Assembly: GCA_964507325.1 (NCBI GenBank)
Contig: CAZDQL010000009.1
Location: forward strand, 45,239 to 109,238
From: CAZDQL01 sp964507325
GTDB lineage: Bacteria; Planctomycetota; UBA1135; GCA-002686595
Direction of reading: 5' to 3'
Length of the DNA stretch: 64,000 bases
Program-made: the position numbers and the translations under genes
The notes under the pieces: model-generated
Told to the model about the DNA's origin: nothing
Database searches by the model: none
What the model saw: the letters and a program-made list of their open reading frames with translations, nothing else
Shown: piece after piece, positions 34,640 to 42,853 of the stretch
How the letters are laid out: the number at the start of each line of letters is the position of its first letter
How positions within the stretch are numbered: the stretch's first letter is position 1

Positions 34640-37600
34640 ATGCTGACCCCCCTGCTCCTGCTGTGTCCGTTCGTCCCTGGCCAGGACCTCGAACCGACTC
34701 CGCCTTCGCCCTGGGATCGCGTGGTGGAGATCGCCCTCGACGCCGGCGATGAGCCGCTCGAGGAGAGCGGTCACGCCGAGTGGGTCGAGTACGAGGCGCA
34801 GTTCACCGGGACGCTGCACGTCTGGGCGCGGTCGTCGGGCGACCTGTCCCTGCTGGTGGAGGGCGAGGACGGTGAGCTCGTCGGGGAGGACCGGGATTCG
34901 GGGGGTGGCACGACGCCCTATCTCGCCCTCGAGGTGCAGAGGGGGGACACCCTCTGGATCGTCGTGTCCGATGGCGAGCCGCTGGCGACCGGCGCGGCGA
35001 GCCTGCACCTGGTGGCCGCGCCGGAGACGCAGGCCACGCGCGAGGCGGCCGAGAGCGCCCTGCGGGCGGCGCAGGTCGTGGAAGCACACCTGGAGGCAGG
35101 CGAGCTCGAGCGGGCGCGGCCCATGATCGCGGCGGCGGTCGAGGAGCTTCAGCGGGTCGAAGGCGGCGCGTGGAGCGAAGCGCTCGCCGGGGTCTCGAGG
35201 ACGCTCGCCTACGCGGCGCACCGGGCGAGCCTCCCCGCCACCATCCGCCGGGCGCTGACGATCACGGTGGCACACCGCGCCCGCACGCTGCCCCCGGACC
35301 ACATCGATCTCCTCACCGCTCGGCAGAATCTCGCCATCACCATGGGGCAGCTGGGGGATCTGCACGCTGCGCGAGAGATCGAGGAGGCCCTGCTCGAGAG
35401 CTTCGCGCGCTGCTTCCCCGCGCAGCATCCCAACGTCCTCGGCGCCCGGCAGAACCTCGCCATCACCATGCGCTCGCTGGGAGACATCGAGGGCGCCCAC
35501 GCTCACTTCGAGGCGATCCTCGAGGTGCGCGAGCAGACGCTGCCCGAGGATCATCCGCAGCGCCTCACCGCCATGCGGAACCTGGCCGTGACCACGGCGG
35601 AGCTGGGCGATCTGGCCGGCGCCCGAGCGCTCGAGGAGGCCGCGGTCGAGACCTTGGCTCGAGTCCTCCCGGAGGACCACCCCGATCTCCTCGGCCTCAA
35701 GCAGAACCTCGGCAACACGCTGCGTCAGCTGGGCGATCTCGATGGCGCTCTCGCCTTGCAGGAGGAGGTTCTCGAGGAGTACGAGCGCACGCTCCCCGAT
35801 GTGCACCACCTCCTCCTCGGAGCGCGGCAGAACCTGGCCATCACGCTGCGGGAGTTGGGCGACCTTCCCGGAGCACGGGCAATCGAGGAGCTCGTGGTCG
35901 AGGCACTGGAGCGCTCGCTCCCTGCGGATCACCCGAGTCTCCTCACGGCGCGGCAGAACCTGGCTGCGACGCTGAGCGCCATCGGAGAGCTCGACGAGGC
36001 GCGGGCGATCCTGGAGTCGTTGTACGAGATTCGCGGACGCACGCGTGCAGCGGAGCACCCGGACCTGCTCTCCGTCCGGCAGGCCCTCGCTGCGACGCTG
36101 TTGCAGCTCCAAGAGGTCGCCGAAGCTCGGGCGCACCTCGAAGCACTGAACGAGATCCTGGAGCGCACACTTCCCGAGGATCACCCCAACCTCCTGGGGG
36201 TCCGACAGAACCTGGCCCTGGCGATGGCGCGCGAGGGAGAGCAGCGAGCAGCGAGAACCCTCTTCGAGGACGTGCTCACGATTCTCGAGCAGGCTCTCCC
36301 CGCGGATCACCCGGACATCCTCCGTGTTCGCCTGAACCTGGCTGACACGGTGCGGAACCTGGGTCGGCTCTCCGAGGCCCGAGCGATCGCCGAGGCCGTG
36401 CTCGAAGCTCGTGAGCGCACCCTTCCGCAGGACCATCCGGACGTCACCGCCGCACGACAGAATCTCGCCAACACGCTGCTCTTGTCCGGCGACCTCCTCG
36501 GGGCCCGCACGCTCTTCGAGAGGGTGCTGGCCACGCACGAGCAGGCACTTCCGGCGTACCACCCCGATCTGATCGGAGCGCGCGCCAATCTCGGCAACGT
36601 GAAGCTCTCCCTGGGCGACCCGGCTGGCGCGCGAACGCTCTACGAGGCGGTGGTCGAGACCCTCGAGGGCCGCGTGGACGAGGATCATCCCGACCTCCTG
36701 GCGACTCGGCAGTCCCTCGGGGTCGCGATGTGGCAGATGGGTGAGCTCGCGGCGGCCCGGGTGCTCTTCGAGAGTGTGGTCGGGGCACTCGAGAGCCGCT
36801 TGTCCGAGGACCACCCCAGGCTCCTCATGGCCCGCCAGAACCTGGCCGTGACCCTGTCGGAGATGGGTGATCTGGCCGGCGCGCGCGAGCTGGAGGAAGC
36901 CGTGCTCGCGCTGCGCGAGCTGAGCCTGCCGCCGGATCACCCCGAGCTCCTCAAGACCCGGGAGAATCTCGGTGTCACTCTGCTGGAGCTCGGCGAGCTG
37001 GCCCAGGCTCGCGCGCTGACAGAGGCAGTGTTCGAGGCCCGGGAGCGAATCCTCCCCATCGATCACTTCGATCGCTTGCGGGCCCGGAAGAACCTCGCCC
37101 TCACCCACATGCAGAGCGGCGATCTCGCCGCGGCACGCGAGCTGCTGCCCGGTCTCGTCTCGGGGATGCTCGCCCGCGCGAGCTCGGCGGCCCAGCTCTC
37201 GCCGCGAGAGGCGCGAGAGCTGATCGAATCGGGCAACCACATGCTGGGTCTGGCGATCTTCCTCAGCCGCTCGTCGGATGGAGCGGAACAGGAGGCTCTC
37301 TTCGAGCTGATCGAGACGCGCCGCGCCGTCGCCACGGAGGCCCTGCGCACGGCGGCGCTCGCCGCGCGGGACCGGGAGCTCCACGAGACCTGGGAGGAGG
37401 TGCGCAGCGCACGCAGTGCGCTGAGCGACCTCGTCTCCAGCGGCGCGTACGGGGAGGTCTCGGGCGAGGAGTACCGGGCCAGGATCGACGAGGCTTCCAG
37501 TCGCCGCGACCGCGCCGAGCAGGCGATCCGCGTGGCGCTGGTCGAGCGCGGGATCGGGCTGCCCCGGCTCTCGCTCGCGGAGCTCGCTCCGGTGCTGCCT

Positions 37601-38869
37601 CCGAAGGCCGCCCTGGTCGGCTTCCTGAGGTTCGAGGGTCGCGAGCTGGACCCGGAGTCGGGCGGGACCCGGCTGGGCGAGGATCACCTCCTCGCTCACG
37701 TCGTGAGCGCCGACGGAGCGCTGAGCTGCGTGGACCTCGGTCCGGCGAGTGAGCTCGAGTCGCTGGTGGCGGACTGGCGAGCGGCCGTCGGCTCCGCCAT
37801 CGGTCGTGGCGTCAGCGTGCAGTCGTCCGAGCCGAGCGAGGTCAGGGAGCGTCGAGCGGGGAAGGTGCTGCGCGAGCGGCTGATCGATCCACTGCGGCGG
37901 GTGGCCGGCCCCGCGGTGGATACGCTCCACCTCTGCCCCGACGACCTGGTCTGCTTGTTGCCACTCGATGCGTTGCCCGCCGGCGAGGAGAGGCTCGGCG
38001 ACCGGATGCAGATCGTGCTGCACAGCTCCTTCGCCAGGCTCGCCGCGCCGCTGCCGGAGCTTGAGAGTGCTCCGGCCCTGCTCGCTCTCGGCAATCCGGC
38101 CTACGACGGAGAGGGCGCGTCGGGGGACACGATCGTCGCGGTCGCGGCACCGATAGCACCCGATGCGCGCGGCGGGGCGTTGACGAACCCGTTCACCCCC
38201 CTCTACCAGACGGGTCCGGAGATCGAAGCGGTGTGCGGCCTCTTCGAGCGCACCCTGTCGGTGGAGCCGTCGCTGTTGACGGAGGACGCGGCGACCAAGG
38301 CGGCGCTCGTCGAGGCCGCGACGGGCAAGCGCTTCCTGCATCTGGCCACCCACGGGTGGTTCGCGCCGGACACGGTGCGTGCGATCGACGGGGAGCCGTC
38401 GGCTCGTGCCGGCGGGCGGCCGTGGGCTCCCATGGGCGCCGAGCAGCGCACGCTCGGTCTGGCACCCTCGACGCTGTGCGGTCTGGCGCTGGCCGGCGCG
38501 AATCGCGGGGTGAGCTCGCTCGGCCGCGTCCCGGGGATCATGACCGCCGAGGAGCTGGCGACCCTCGATCTCTCGAGCTGCGAGCTGGCGGTGCTGTCCG
38601 CGTGCGAGACCAACGTCGGCTTGAGTCGTTCCGGGCAGGGGATCCAGTCCCTCCAGACGGCGTTGCACGCCGCCGGAGCCCGCGCTGCGATCACCAGCTT
38701 GTGGAAGGTGGACGACGCCGCGACGCGCGGATTGATGGAGCGCTTCTACGGCTACCTGTGGGGGGAGGGGCTGCCCGTGGCCGACGCGCTCTGGAGAGCG
38801 AAGACGGATCTGAGGAGAAACGGGCACCCGCTCTTCGCCTGGGCGGGCTGGGTGCTCTCGGAGAGGTGA
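34640..38869 (+). CDS. Exported TPR-CHAT caspase-like protein
   Basis: The 1409-residue protein has a short signal peptide (MLTPLLLLCPFVPGQ) and a beta-sandwich-like region to about 140. Fifteen 42-residue TPR repeats of kinesin light-chain type (220 to about 849) and a C-terminal CHAT domain (about 1000-1409) follow. The CHAT catalytic pair is readable: His1238 in LHLATHGWF and Cys1322 in VLSACETN, with later SLWKVDDAAT and a final helix. CHAT domains are caspase/separase-like proteases, and in gasdermin and CRISPR-linked systems they act on partner proteins. Export makes this one unusual if the signal is real. It overlaps no neighbour, and the SnoaL-like lipoprotein begins two bases after its stop. 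Confidence 0.88.
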   Translation: MLTPLLLLCPFVPGQDLEPTPPSPWDRVVEIALDAGDEPLEESGHAEWVEYEAQFTGTLHVWARSSGDLSLLVEGEDGELVGEDRDSGGGTTPYLALEVQRGDTLWIVVSDGEPLATGAASLHLVAAPETQATREAAESALRAAQVVEAHLEAGELERARPMIAAAVEELQRVEGGAWSEALAGVSRTLAYAAHRASLPATIRRALTITVAHRARTLPPDHIDLLTARQNLAITMGQLGDLHAAREIEEALLESFARCFPAQHPNVLGARQNLAITMRSLGDIEGAHAHFEAILEVREQTLPEDHPQRLTAMRNLAVTTAELGDLAGARALEEAAVETLARVLPEDHPDLLGLKQNLGNTLRQLGDLDGALALQEEVLEEYERTLPDVHHLLLGARQNLAITLRELGDLPGARAIEELVVEALERSLPADHPSLLTARQNLAATLSAIGELDEARAILESLYEIRGRTRAAEHPDLLSVRQALAATLLQLQEVAEARAHLEALNEILERTLPEDHPNLLGVRQNLALAMAREGEQRAARTLFEDVLTILEQALPADHPDILRVRLNLADTVRNLGRLSEARAIAEAVLEARERTLPQDHPDVTAARQNLANTLLLSGDLLGARTLFERVLATHEQALPAYHPDLIGARANLGNVKLSLGDPAGARTLYEAVVETLEGRVDEDHPDLLATRQSLGVAMWQMGELAAARVLFESVVGALESRLSEDHPRLLMARQNLAVTLSEMGDLAGARELEEAVLALRELSLPPDHPELLKTRENLGVTLLELGELAQARALTEAVFEARERILPIDHFDRLRARKNLALTHMQSGDLAAARELLPGLVSGMLARASSAAQLSPREARELIESGNHMLGLAIFLSRSSDGAEQEALFELIETRRAVATEALRTAALAARDRELHETWEEVRSARSALSDLVSSGAYGEVSGEEYRARIDEASSRRDRAEQAIRVALVERGIGLPRLSLAELAPVLPPKAALVGFLRFEGRELDPESGGTRLGEDHLLAHVVSADGALSCVDLGPASELESLVADWRAAVGSAIGRGVSVQSSEPSEVRERRAGKVLRERLIDPLRRVAGPAVDTLHLCPDDLVCLLPLDALPAGEERLGDRMQIVLHSSFARLAAPLPELESAPALLALGNPAYDGEGASGDTIVAVAAPIAPDARGGALTNPFTPLYQTGPEIEAVCGLFERTLSVEPSLLTEDAATKAALVEAATGKRFLHLATHGWFAPDTVRAIDGEPSARAGGRPWAPMGAEQRTLGLAPSTLCGLALAGANRGVSSLGRVPGIMTAEELATLDLSSCELAVLSACETNVGLSRSGQGIQSLQTALHAAGARAAITSLWKVDDAATRGLMERFYGYLWGEGLPVADALWRAKTDLRRNGHPLFAWAGWVLSER
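35297..37186 (+). repeat. Fifteen 126-bp tandem coding repeats (TPR)
   Basis: The DNA repeats with a 126-base period inside the TPR-CHAT gene, each unit coding one 42-residue TPR of the form HPxLLxxRQNLAxTxxxLGD. Unit boundaries fall at the D-H-P codons, from residue 220 to residue 849, with exactly 14 intervals of 42 residues between the first and last D-H. The DNA identity is modest, which argues for old duplication rather than recent slippage. Confidence 0.85.
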
Positions 38870-38870
38870 A

Positions 38871-39419
38871 ATGAGCACAGCCGATTCGACCCCGAAGTGC
38901 GCACCCGTGCCCGCAGCAAGTGGGAAGAGGGCCGGGATGCTGCTGGTCATTCTTCTCGCGTTGTTCGGGTGCCGCGCCGCACCCGAGGGAACGGCCGGGG
39001 CGAACAAGGTCCTCGTGCGCTGCTACTACGAGGAGGTCTTCAACACCGGCGACCTGGAGCGGCTCCCCGAGTTCGTCTCGCCCGACTACGTCGAGATCCA
39101 CGAGAACACCGTCCACGCCATCGGCCTGGAGGGTGCTCGGGCGCACGTGCTCGGCGTGCGCCGGGTCTTTCCCGACCTGCACATCACCATCGAGCAGCAG
39201 GTCGCCGAGGGGGAGTGGGTGGCCACGAGGATCACCGCCCGAGGAACGCAACGGGAGGAGTGGCTGGGGTTCGCACCCGCCGGGAAGCCGCTGGTCTTCA
39301 CCGGCGTCAACCTCGACCGGGTCGTGAACGGCCTGATCGTGGCGCACGGAGGCGCGGCGAATCTGCTCGTGCCGCTGCTCGCCGCCAGCTCGGACGGCAG
39401 CGTCACCCCGACCCGCTAG
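38871..39419 (+). CDS. SnoaL-like ester cyclase fold lipoprotein
   Basis: The 182-residue protein has a SnoaL-like alpha+beta barrel of the NTF2 superfamily. NKVLVRCYYEEVFNTGDLERL, then FVSPDYVEIHENT, VLGVRRVFPDLHITIEQQ and VATRITARGTQ are the usual blocks. A hydrophobic stretch with lipobox LFGC (Cys34) precedes the domain, so it may be a lipoprotein. The ATG at 38871 gives a long charged n-region, whereas the in-frame ATG at 38937 (MLLVILLALFGC) gives a normal signal and has AAGAGGG upstream, so that start is also possible. It follows the TPR-CHAT stop by one base, implying one transcript. Exported SnoaL relatives mostly lack assigned activity. Confidence 0.75.
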   Translation: MSTADSTPKCAPVPAASGKRAGMLLVILLALFGCRAAPEGTAGANKVLVRCYYEEVFNTGDLERLPEFVSPDYVEIHENTVHAIGLEGARAHVLGVRRVFPDLHITIEQQVAEGEWVATRITARGTQREEWLGFAPAGKPLVFTGVNLDRVVNGLIVAHGGAANLLVPLLAASSDGSVTPTR

Positions 39420-39424
39420 CCCTC

Positions 39425-40501
39425 TCAGCCCTCGAGCAGCGAGAGCATGGCCTCGCCCATGGAGCGGCCGATGCGGTTGAACCAGATCGCGCTGCCGAGG
39501 TAGTGATAGCGATGGTCGGAGCCGGTCCGCTCCCACTCCTCGAAGCGCTCCTTCCACTCCGGATAGAGCTTCTCGGCAGCCACGTCGACGAGCTCGTCGG
39601 TGCGGACCGCCTTCACGTTGCCCTTGAACTCCGGCACTCGCTCCATGCCGAGCTGGGCCTTCTGGATCGTCAGCATCGCGCCCTGCGCCGCCTGCGAGCC
39701 GTTCTGCCCCATCACGCCGATCACGAAGGGCAGCTGCGGCGCATCCAGGTCCCTGCGGACGTCCCGGATGAAGTGCGCCATGTTCGACTCGTACTCGTTC
39801 TCGGCGCCGTACTGGTCGTTCCAGCCCTGGAACCAGACGAATCCGGCCAGCTCGAGCCGCCTGCCCTTCAGCTCCGGGAACAGCGTCTCGTAGCTCTCGC
39901 AGGTCTCCGCGACCTCCCGCAGCATGTTGCGGTAGGAGGAGCCGTACGCGGACCGGATCTCCTCCATCGTCGGCAGAGGATTCTCGCGGCCGTGCTTCTC
40001 GTTTTCCTTCCGGACCTTCTCCTGCGCCTGCTCGAGCTCAGCCTCCAGGGTTGCCTCGTCCGGTAGCCCGGCCGAGGGCGAGCGGAAGAGCTTGAAGAGC
40101 GAGTGCCCGCCCCAGGCGGTCTTGATCAGCAGGACGGGCTCGTCGAAGTGGTCGCCCATCACCGTACCGAACTCCAGCTCCACGCCCGTGCGGTCTCGCG
40201 AGCCGTAGCCGATCGTCAACCCGCCCTTGCGCCCCAGGAACTTGATGAACACGTCGTCGCGGACGAGCCACTCACCGTCCTGGCGCAGATGGGCGAACAG
40301 CTCGCGCGTCTCCGGCGCCACGGCCTGGTGCTCGAGCAGCTTGTTCTGGGCCTTGCCCTCCATGTTGGACTGGCCGGCGAGGACGAAGACCTTGACGGGC
40401 TTCTCCGCCGCCGCGGCCGAGGTCGCTGTGACAGCCGCCGGGGAAGCCGCGATGCACGCGACGAGGGCGGGGATCCGGGCGTACTTCTTCAGGACCTGCA
40501 T
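39425..40501 (-). CDS. Secreted SASA-family carbohydrate esterase
   Basis: The 358-residue protein has a signal peptide (to about residue 32) and a SASA domain (sialate O-acetylesterase/acetylxylan esterase, SGNH fold). VFVLAGQSNMEGK carries the nucleophile Ser45, LLIKTAWGG the oxyanion Gly, and AGFVWFQGWNDQYG the Asn. HYLGSAIWFNRIG lies near the expected D-x-x-H position. It would remove acetyl groups from polysaccharides outside the cell. The gene is convergent with the SnoaL-like gene (5-base gap) and follows the cytochrome gene by 52 bases. Confidence 0.85.
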   Translation of the reverse strand: MQVLKKYARIPALVACIAASPAAVTATSAAAAEKPVKVFVLAGQSNMEGKAQNKLLEHQAVAPETRELFAHLRQDGEWLVRDDVFIKFLGRKGGLTIGYGSRDRTGVELEFGTVMGDHFDEPVLLIKTAWGGHSLFKLFRSPSAGLPDEATLEAELEQAQEKVRKENEKHGRENPLPTMEEIRSAYGSSYRNMLREVAETCESYETLFPELKGRRLELAGFVWFQGWNDQYGAENEYESNMAHFIRDVRRDLDAPQLPFVIGVMGQNGSQAAQGAMLTIQKAQLGMERVPEFKGNVKAVRTDELVDVAAEKLYPEWKERFEEWERTGSDHRYHYLGSAIWFNRIGRSMGEAMLSLLEG

Positions 40502-40553
40502 GGGGGTTCTCGTCGAGGATTCAGGGCCGTCCGCGCGTGCCCGAACCGATCCA

Positions 40554-41888
40554 CTACTTCAGGAACTCGCCCTCGTACTTCCCGGTCAGGGACTTCAGGA
40601 AGGCGACGATGTCGGCCACCTCCTCGTCGGAGTGCGTGTGGCCCATCTGGTACTTGTGCATGACCTGCACCGCTTCCGTCAGGTCGCTCGTCGAGCCGTC
40701 GTGGAAGTAGGGATTGGTCTGGGCGACGTTGCGCAGGGTCGGGACCTTGAACTTGTGCAGGTCGGCGTCCTTCTGCGTGTGTCCTGCTCGGCCCTTGTCG
40801 GCGTCCGTGGGGTTCCCGCGCTCAGCGAAGTAGTCGCGCGCGCGCCCCATGAGCTCGAATGACTGCCCGCCGACGATCGCGCCCACGTGGCAGCAGGCGC
40901 AGCCATCCTCGACGAAGTGGTGGTAGCCCTCCTGCTCCTGTTCGCTGAGGGCGTTCGCATCTCCCATCAGCCAGGCGTCGAATCTCGAACCGGTCGTGAC
41001 GAGGGTCTCCTCGAAGTGCGCGATCGCTTTCTGGACGTTCAGCTGCGTCAGTCCGTCGGGGAAGTGCTTCTGGAATGCGGCCACGTAGTCCGCGTCCTGC
41101 TTCAGGCGCTCGACCACCTCCGGCCACTTGGCGCCCATCTCGATCGGGTTCTCGACCGGGCCACCGGCCTGCTCGACGAGGTCCGCCGCGCGCCCGTCCC
41201 AGAACTGCGCCACGATCGGGCCGGCGTTGAAGACCGTGGGCGCGTTGATACCCCCGACCTGGCCGTCGATGCCCTTCGAGAACTGCAGTCGGTCGGTGCC
41301 ACCCGTGTCGAGGCCGTGGCAGGTGGCGCAGGAGACCGTGTCGTCGCCGGAGAGGCGCACGTCGTGGTACAGCTCCTTGCCCAGCGCGACCAACTCGGGG
41401 TTCATCCCCTCGGGCGCGACCAGCGGCTGCAGCGGGGATGCGGCGTGCTCGGGCGCGGCCGCGCCGGTGGCGTAGCGCTCGGCGCGCACGCCGTGCACGA
41501 AGTCCAGGATCTCGCCCTTCTCCTCGCCACTGAGCCCGCCGTCCCAGTGCATCATCATGTACCGGCCGGGCGGCATGGCGCCCGACTCGACCGCGCACTC
41601 GAGCTTCGCCAGGGCGACCTCCGAGGTGGGTTCCTCCTGCGTCCAGTCGAGGTAGCGCAGCCCGTGCTCGATGTCGCCCTGCACGATGCCGCTGGCGAGC
41701 GGGAAGTCCGCGTAGAAGGGCAGGGCGGCGCCGGGCGTGTGACAGACGACGCACTTCTTCTCCAGGATGGCGGCGACCTCCGCACCCTCCGTCCCGAGCG
41801 CGGCCAGGCGCCCGGAATTGTCCGGCTTGGCGAAGAGGTTCGAGATCGGGACGACGAGCCCGATCAGGACCAAGACGATCAAGATCAC
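40554..41888 (-). CDS. Three-haem cytochrome c peroxidase/MauG relative
   Basis: The 444-residue protein has an N-terminal membrane segment (LIVLVLIGLVVPISNLF) and three C-x-x-C-H haem sites: CVVCH (46-50), CATCH (187-191) and CACCH (330-334). Residues about 165-444 match di-haem cytochrome c peroxidase/MauG, with the family's late KVPTLRNVAQTNPYFHDGS. The first 160 residues form an extra haem-binding domain with MPPGRYMMMHWDGG, a possible electron-entry module. The annotated GTG start at 41888 yields a truncated n-region. A perfect signal (M-K-R-L-I-V-I-L) would arise if one T of the run at 41897-41901 were absent. It likely reduces peroxide or oxidises a partner in the periplasm. Confidence 0.85.
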   Translation of the reverse strand: MILIVLVLIGLVVPISNLFAKPDNSGRLAALGTEGAEVAAILEKKCVVCHTPGAALPFYADFPLASGIVQGDIEHGLRYLDWTQEEPTSEVALAKLECAVESGAMPPGRYMMMHWDGGLSGEEKGEILDFVHGVRAERYATGAAAPEHAASPLQPLVAPEGMNPELVALGKELYHDVRLSGDDTVSCATCHGLDTGGTDRLQFSKGIDGQVGGINAPTVFNAGPIVAQFWDGRAADLVEQAGGPVENPIEMGAKWPEVVERLKQDADYVAAFQKHFPDGLTQLNVQKAIAHFEETLVTTGSRFDAWLMGDANALSEQEQEGYHHFVEDGCACCHVGAIVGGQSFELMGRARDYFAERGNPTDADKGRAGHTQKDADLHKFKVPTLRNVAQTNPYFHDGSTSDLTEAVQVMHKYQMGHTHSDEEVADIVAFLKSLTGKYEGEFLK

Positions 41889-42022
41889 GATCAGCCTTTT
41901 TCATGGGGCGCTTACCTGCGGCGACGGAATCCCTCGCGGACGGGGAGAAACGGCCTGCAGCATACTCATGCGGCGGCCCCGGTGGCGAGCCGCTGTGTGC
42001 GGTTCCGCCTTACACTCTGCTC

Positions 42023-42823
42023 ATGCAGCTCCCCCTCCATCAGGTCGACGCCTTCGCCAGCCAGGTCTTCCGCGGCAACCCCGCCGCCGTCTGTCCCCTC
42101 GACGCCTGGCTGCCCGACTCCCTGCTCCAGGCGATCGCACTGGAGAACAACCTCTCCGAGACCGCGTTCCTCGTGCCCGGTGGTCCGGGCGGCGCGGACT
42201 ACGAGTTGCGCTGGTTCACGCCGGTCTCCGAGGTCGACCTCTGCGGGCACGCGACACTCGCAGCCGCGCACGTCGTCCGAGCGCATCTGCGCCCCGGCCT
42301 CGACGCGGTGCGCTTCCACTCTCCGCAGAGCGGTGCCCTGGCGGTCGAGCCCGACGGGGAGCGTCTGGCGCTCGACTTCCCGGCGCGGCCTGGCGAACCG
42401 TGCGACGTACCCGAGGACCTCGTCCGCGGTCTGGGTCGTACGCCACGGGAAGTCCTCGCGGCGCCCTACACGATGGCCGTCCTCGATCGCGAGGAGGACG
42501 TGCGCGGCGTCGAGCCCGACTTCGCGGCGCTGGCGCGCGTCGACCGCGCGGTGCTCATCACCGCGCCGGGGCGGGATTGTGACTTCGTCTCGCGCTTCTT
42601 CGCGCCCGGCTACGGCATCCCCGAGGATCCGGTCACCGGCTCCGCGCACTGCACGCTGGTGCCCTACTGGTCGGCGCGGCTCGGGCGCGAGCAGCTCTTC
42701 GCGCGCCAGGTCTCCGCGCGTGGCGGCGAGCTCTGGTGCCAGGACCGCGGCGCGCGGACGCGCATCGCCGGGCACGCGGTCGAGTACCTGGTCGGCCGTA
42801 TCGAGGTGCCGGACCCGGAGTGA
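42023..42823 (+). CDS. PhzF family isomerase-like protein
   Basis: The 266-residue protein is a PhzF/diaminopimelate-epimerase-fold protein. FRGNPAAVCPLD, NLSETAFL (Glu46, the family catalytic acid), DLCGHATLAAAH and EDPVTGSAHCTLVPY are the signature blocks. The founding member isomerises a dihydro-hydroxyanthranilate in phenazine synthesis, but most genomic members have unknown substrates, and no phenazine genes lie nearby. The ATG at 42023 (MQLPLHQVDAF) is the natural start. It is divergent from the cytochrome gene and convergent with the HTH-like gene, so it seems to be a single-gene unit. Confidence 0.9.
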   Translation: MQLPLHQVDAFASQVFRGNPAAVCPLDAWLPDSLLQAIALENNLSETAFLVPGGPGGADYELRWFTPVSEVDLCGHATLAAAHVVRAHLRPGLDAVRFHSPQSGALAVEPDGERLALDFPARPGEPCDVPEDLVRGLGRTPREVLAAPYTMAVLDREEDVRGVEPDFAALARVDRAVLITAPGRDCDFVSRFFAPGYGIPEDPVTGSAHCTLVPYWSARLGREQLFARQVSARGGELWCQDRGARTRIAGHAVEYLVGRIEVPDPE

Positions 42824-42853
42824 CGCCGCCATTGGCGGAGGTGAGGCTCGGTC

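Noticed and set aside
35297..37186. Regular 126-base period that could suggest a repeat array or CRISPR
   Set aside because: The units code TPRs in frame with conserved protein positions; there are no short identical repeats with unique spacers.
34628..39007. A 1459-codon open frame on the minus strand across the TPR-CHAT gene
   Set aside because: It is a mirror of the plus-strand coding region in GC-rich DNA. The plus frame has a clear TPR and CHAT pattern, while the minus translation is arginine- and glutamine-rich without domains.
42829..42841. Short inverted repeat CCGCCA-T-TGGCGG between convergent genes
   Set aside because: The stem is at most six pairs with almost no loop and no T tract, too weak to call a terminator.
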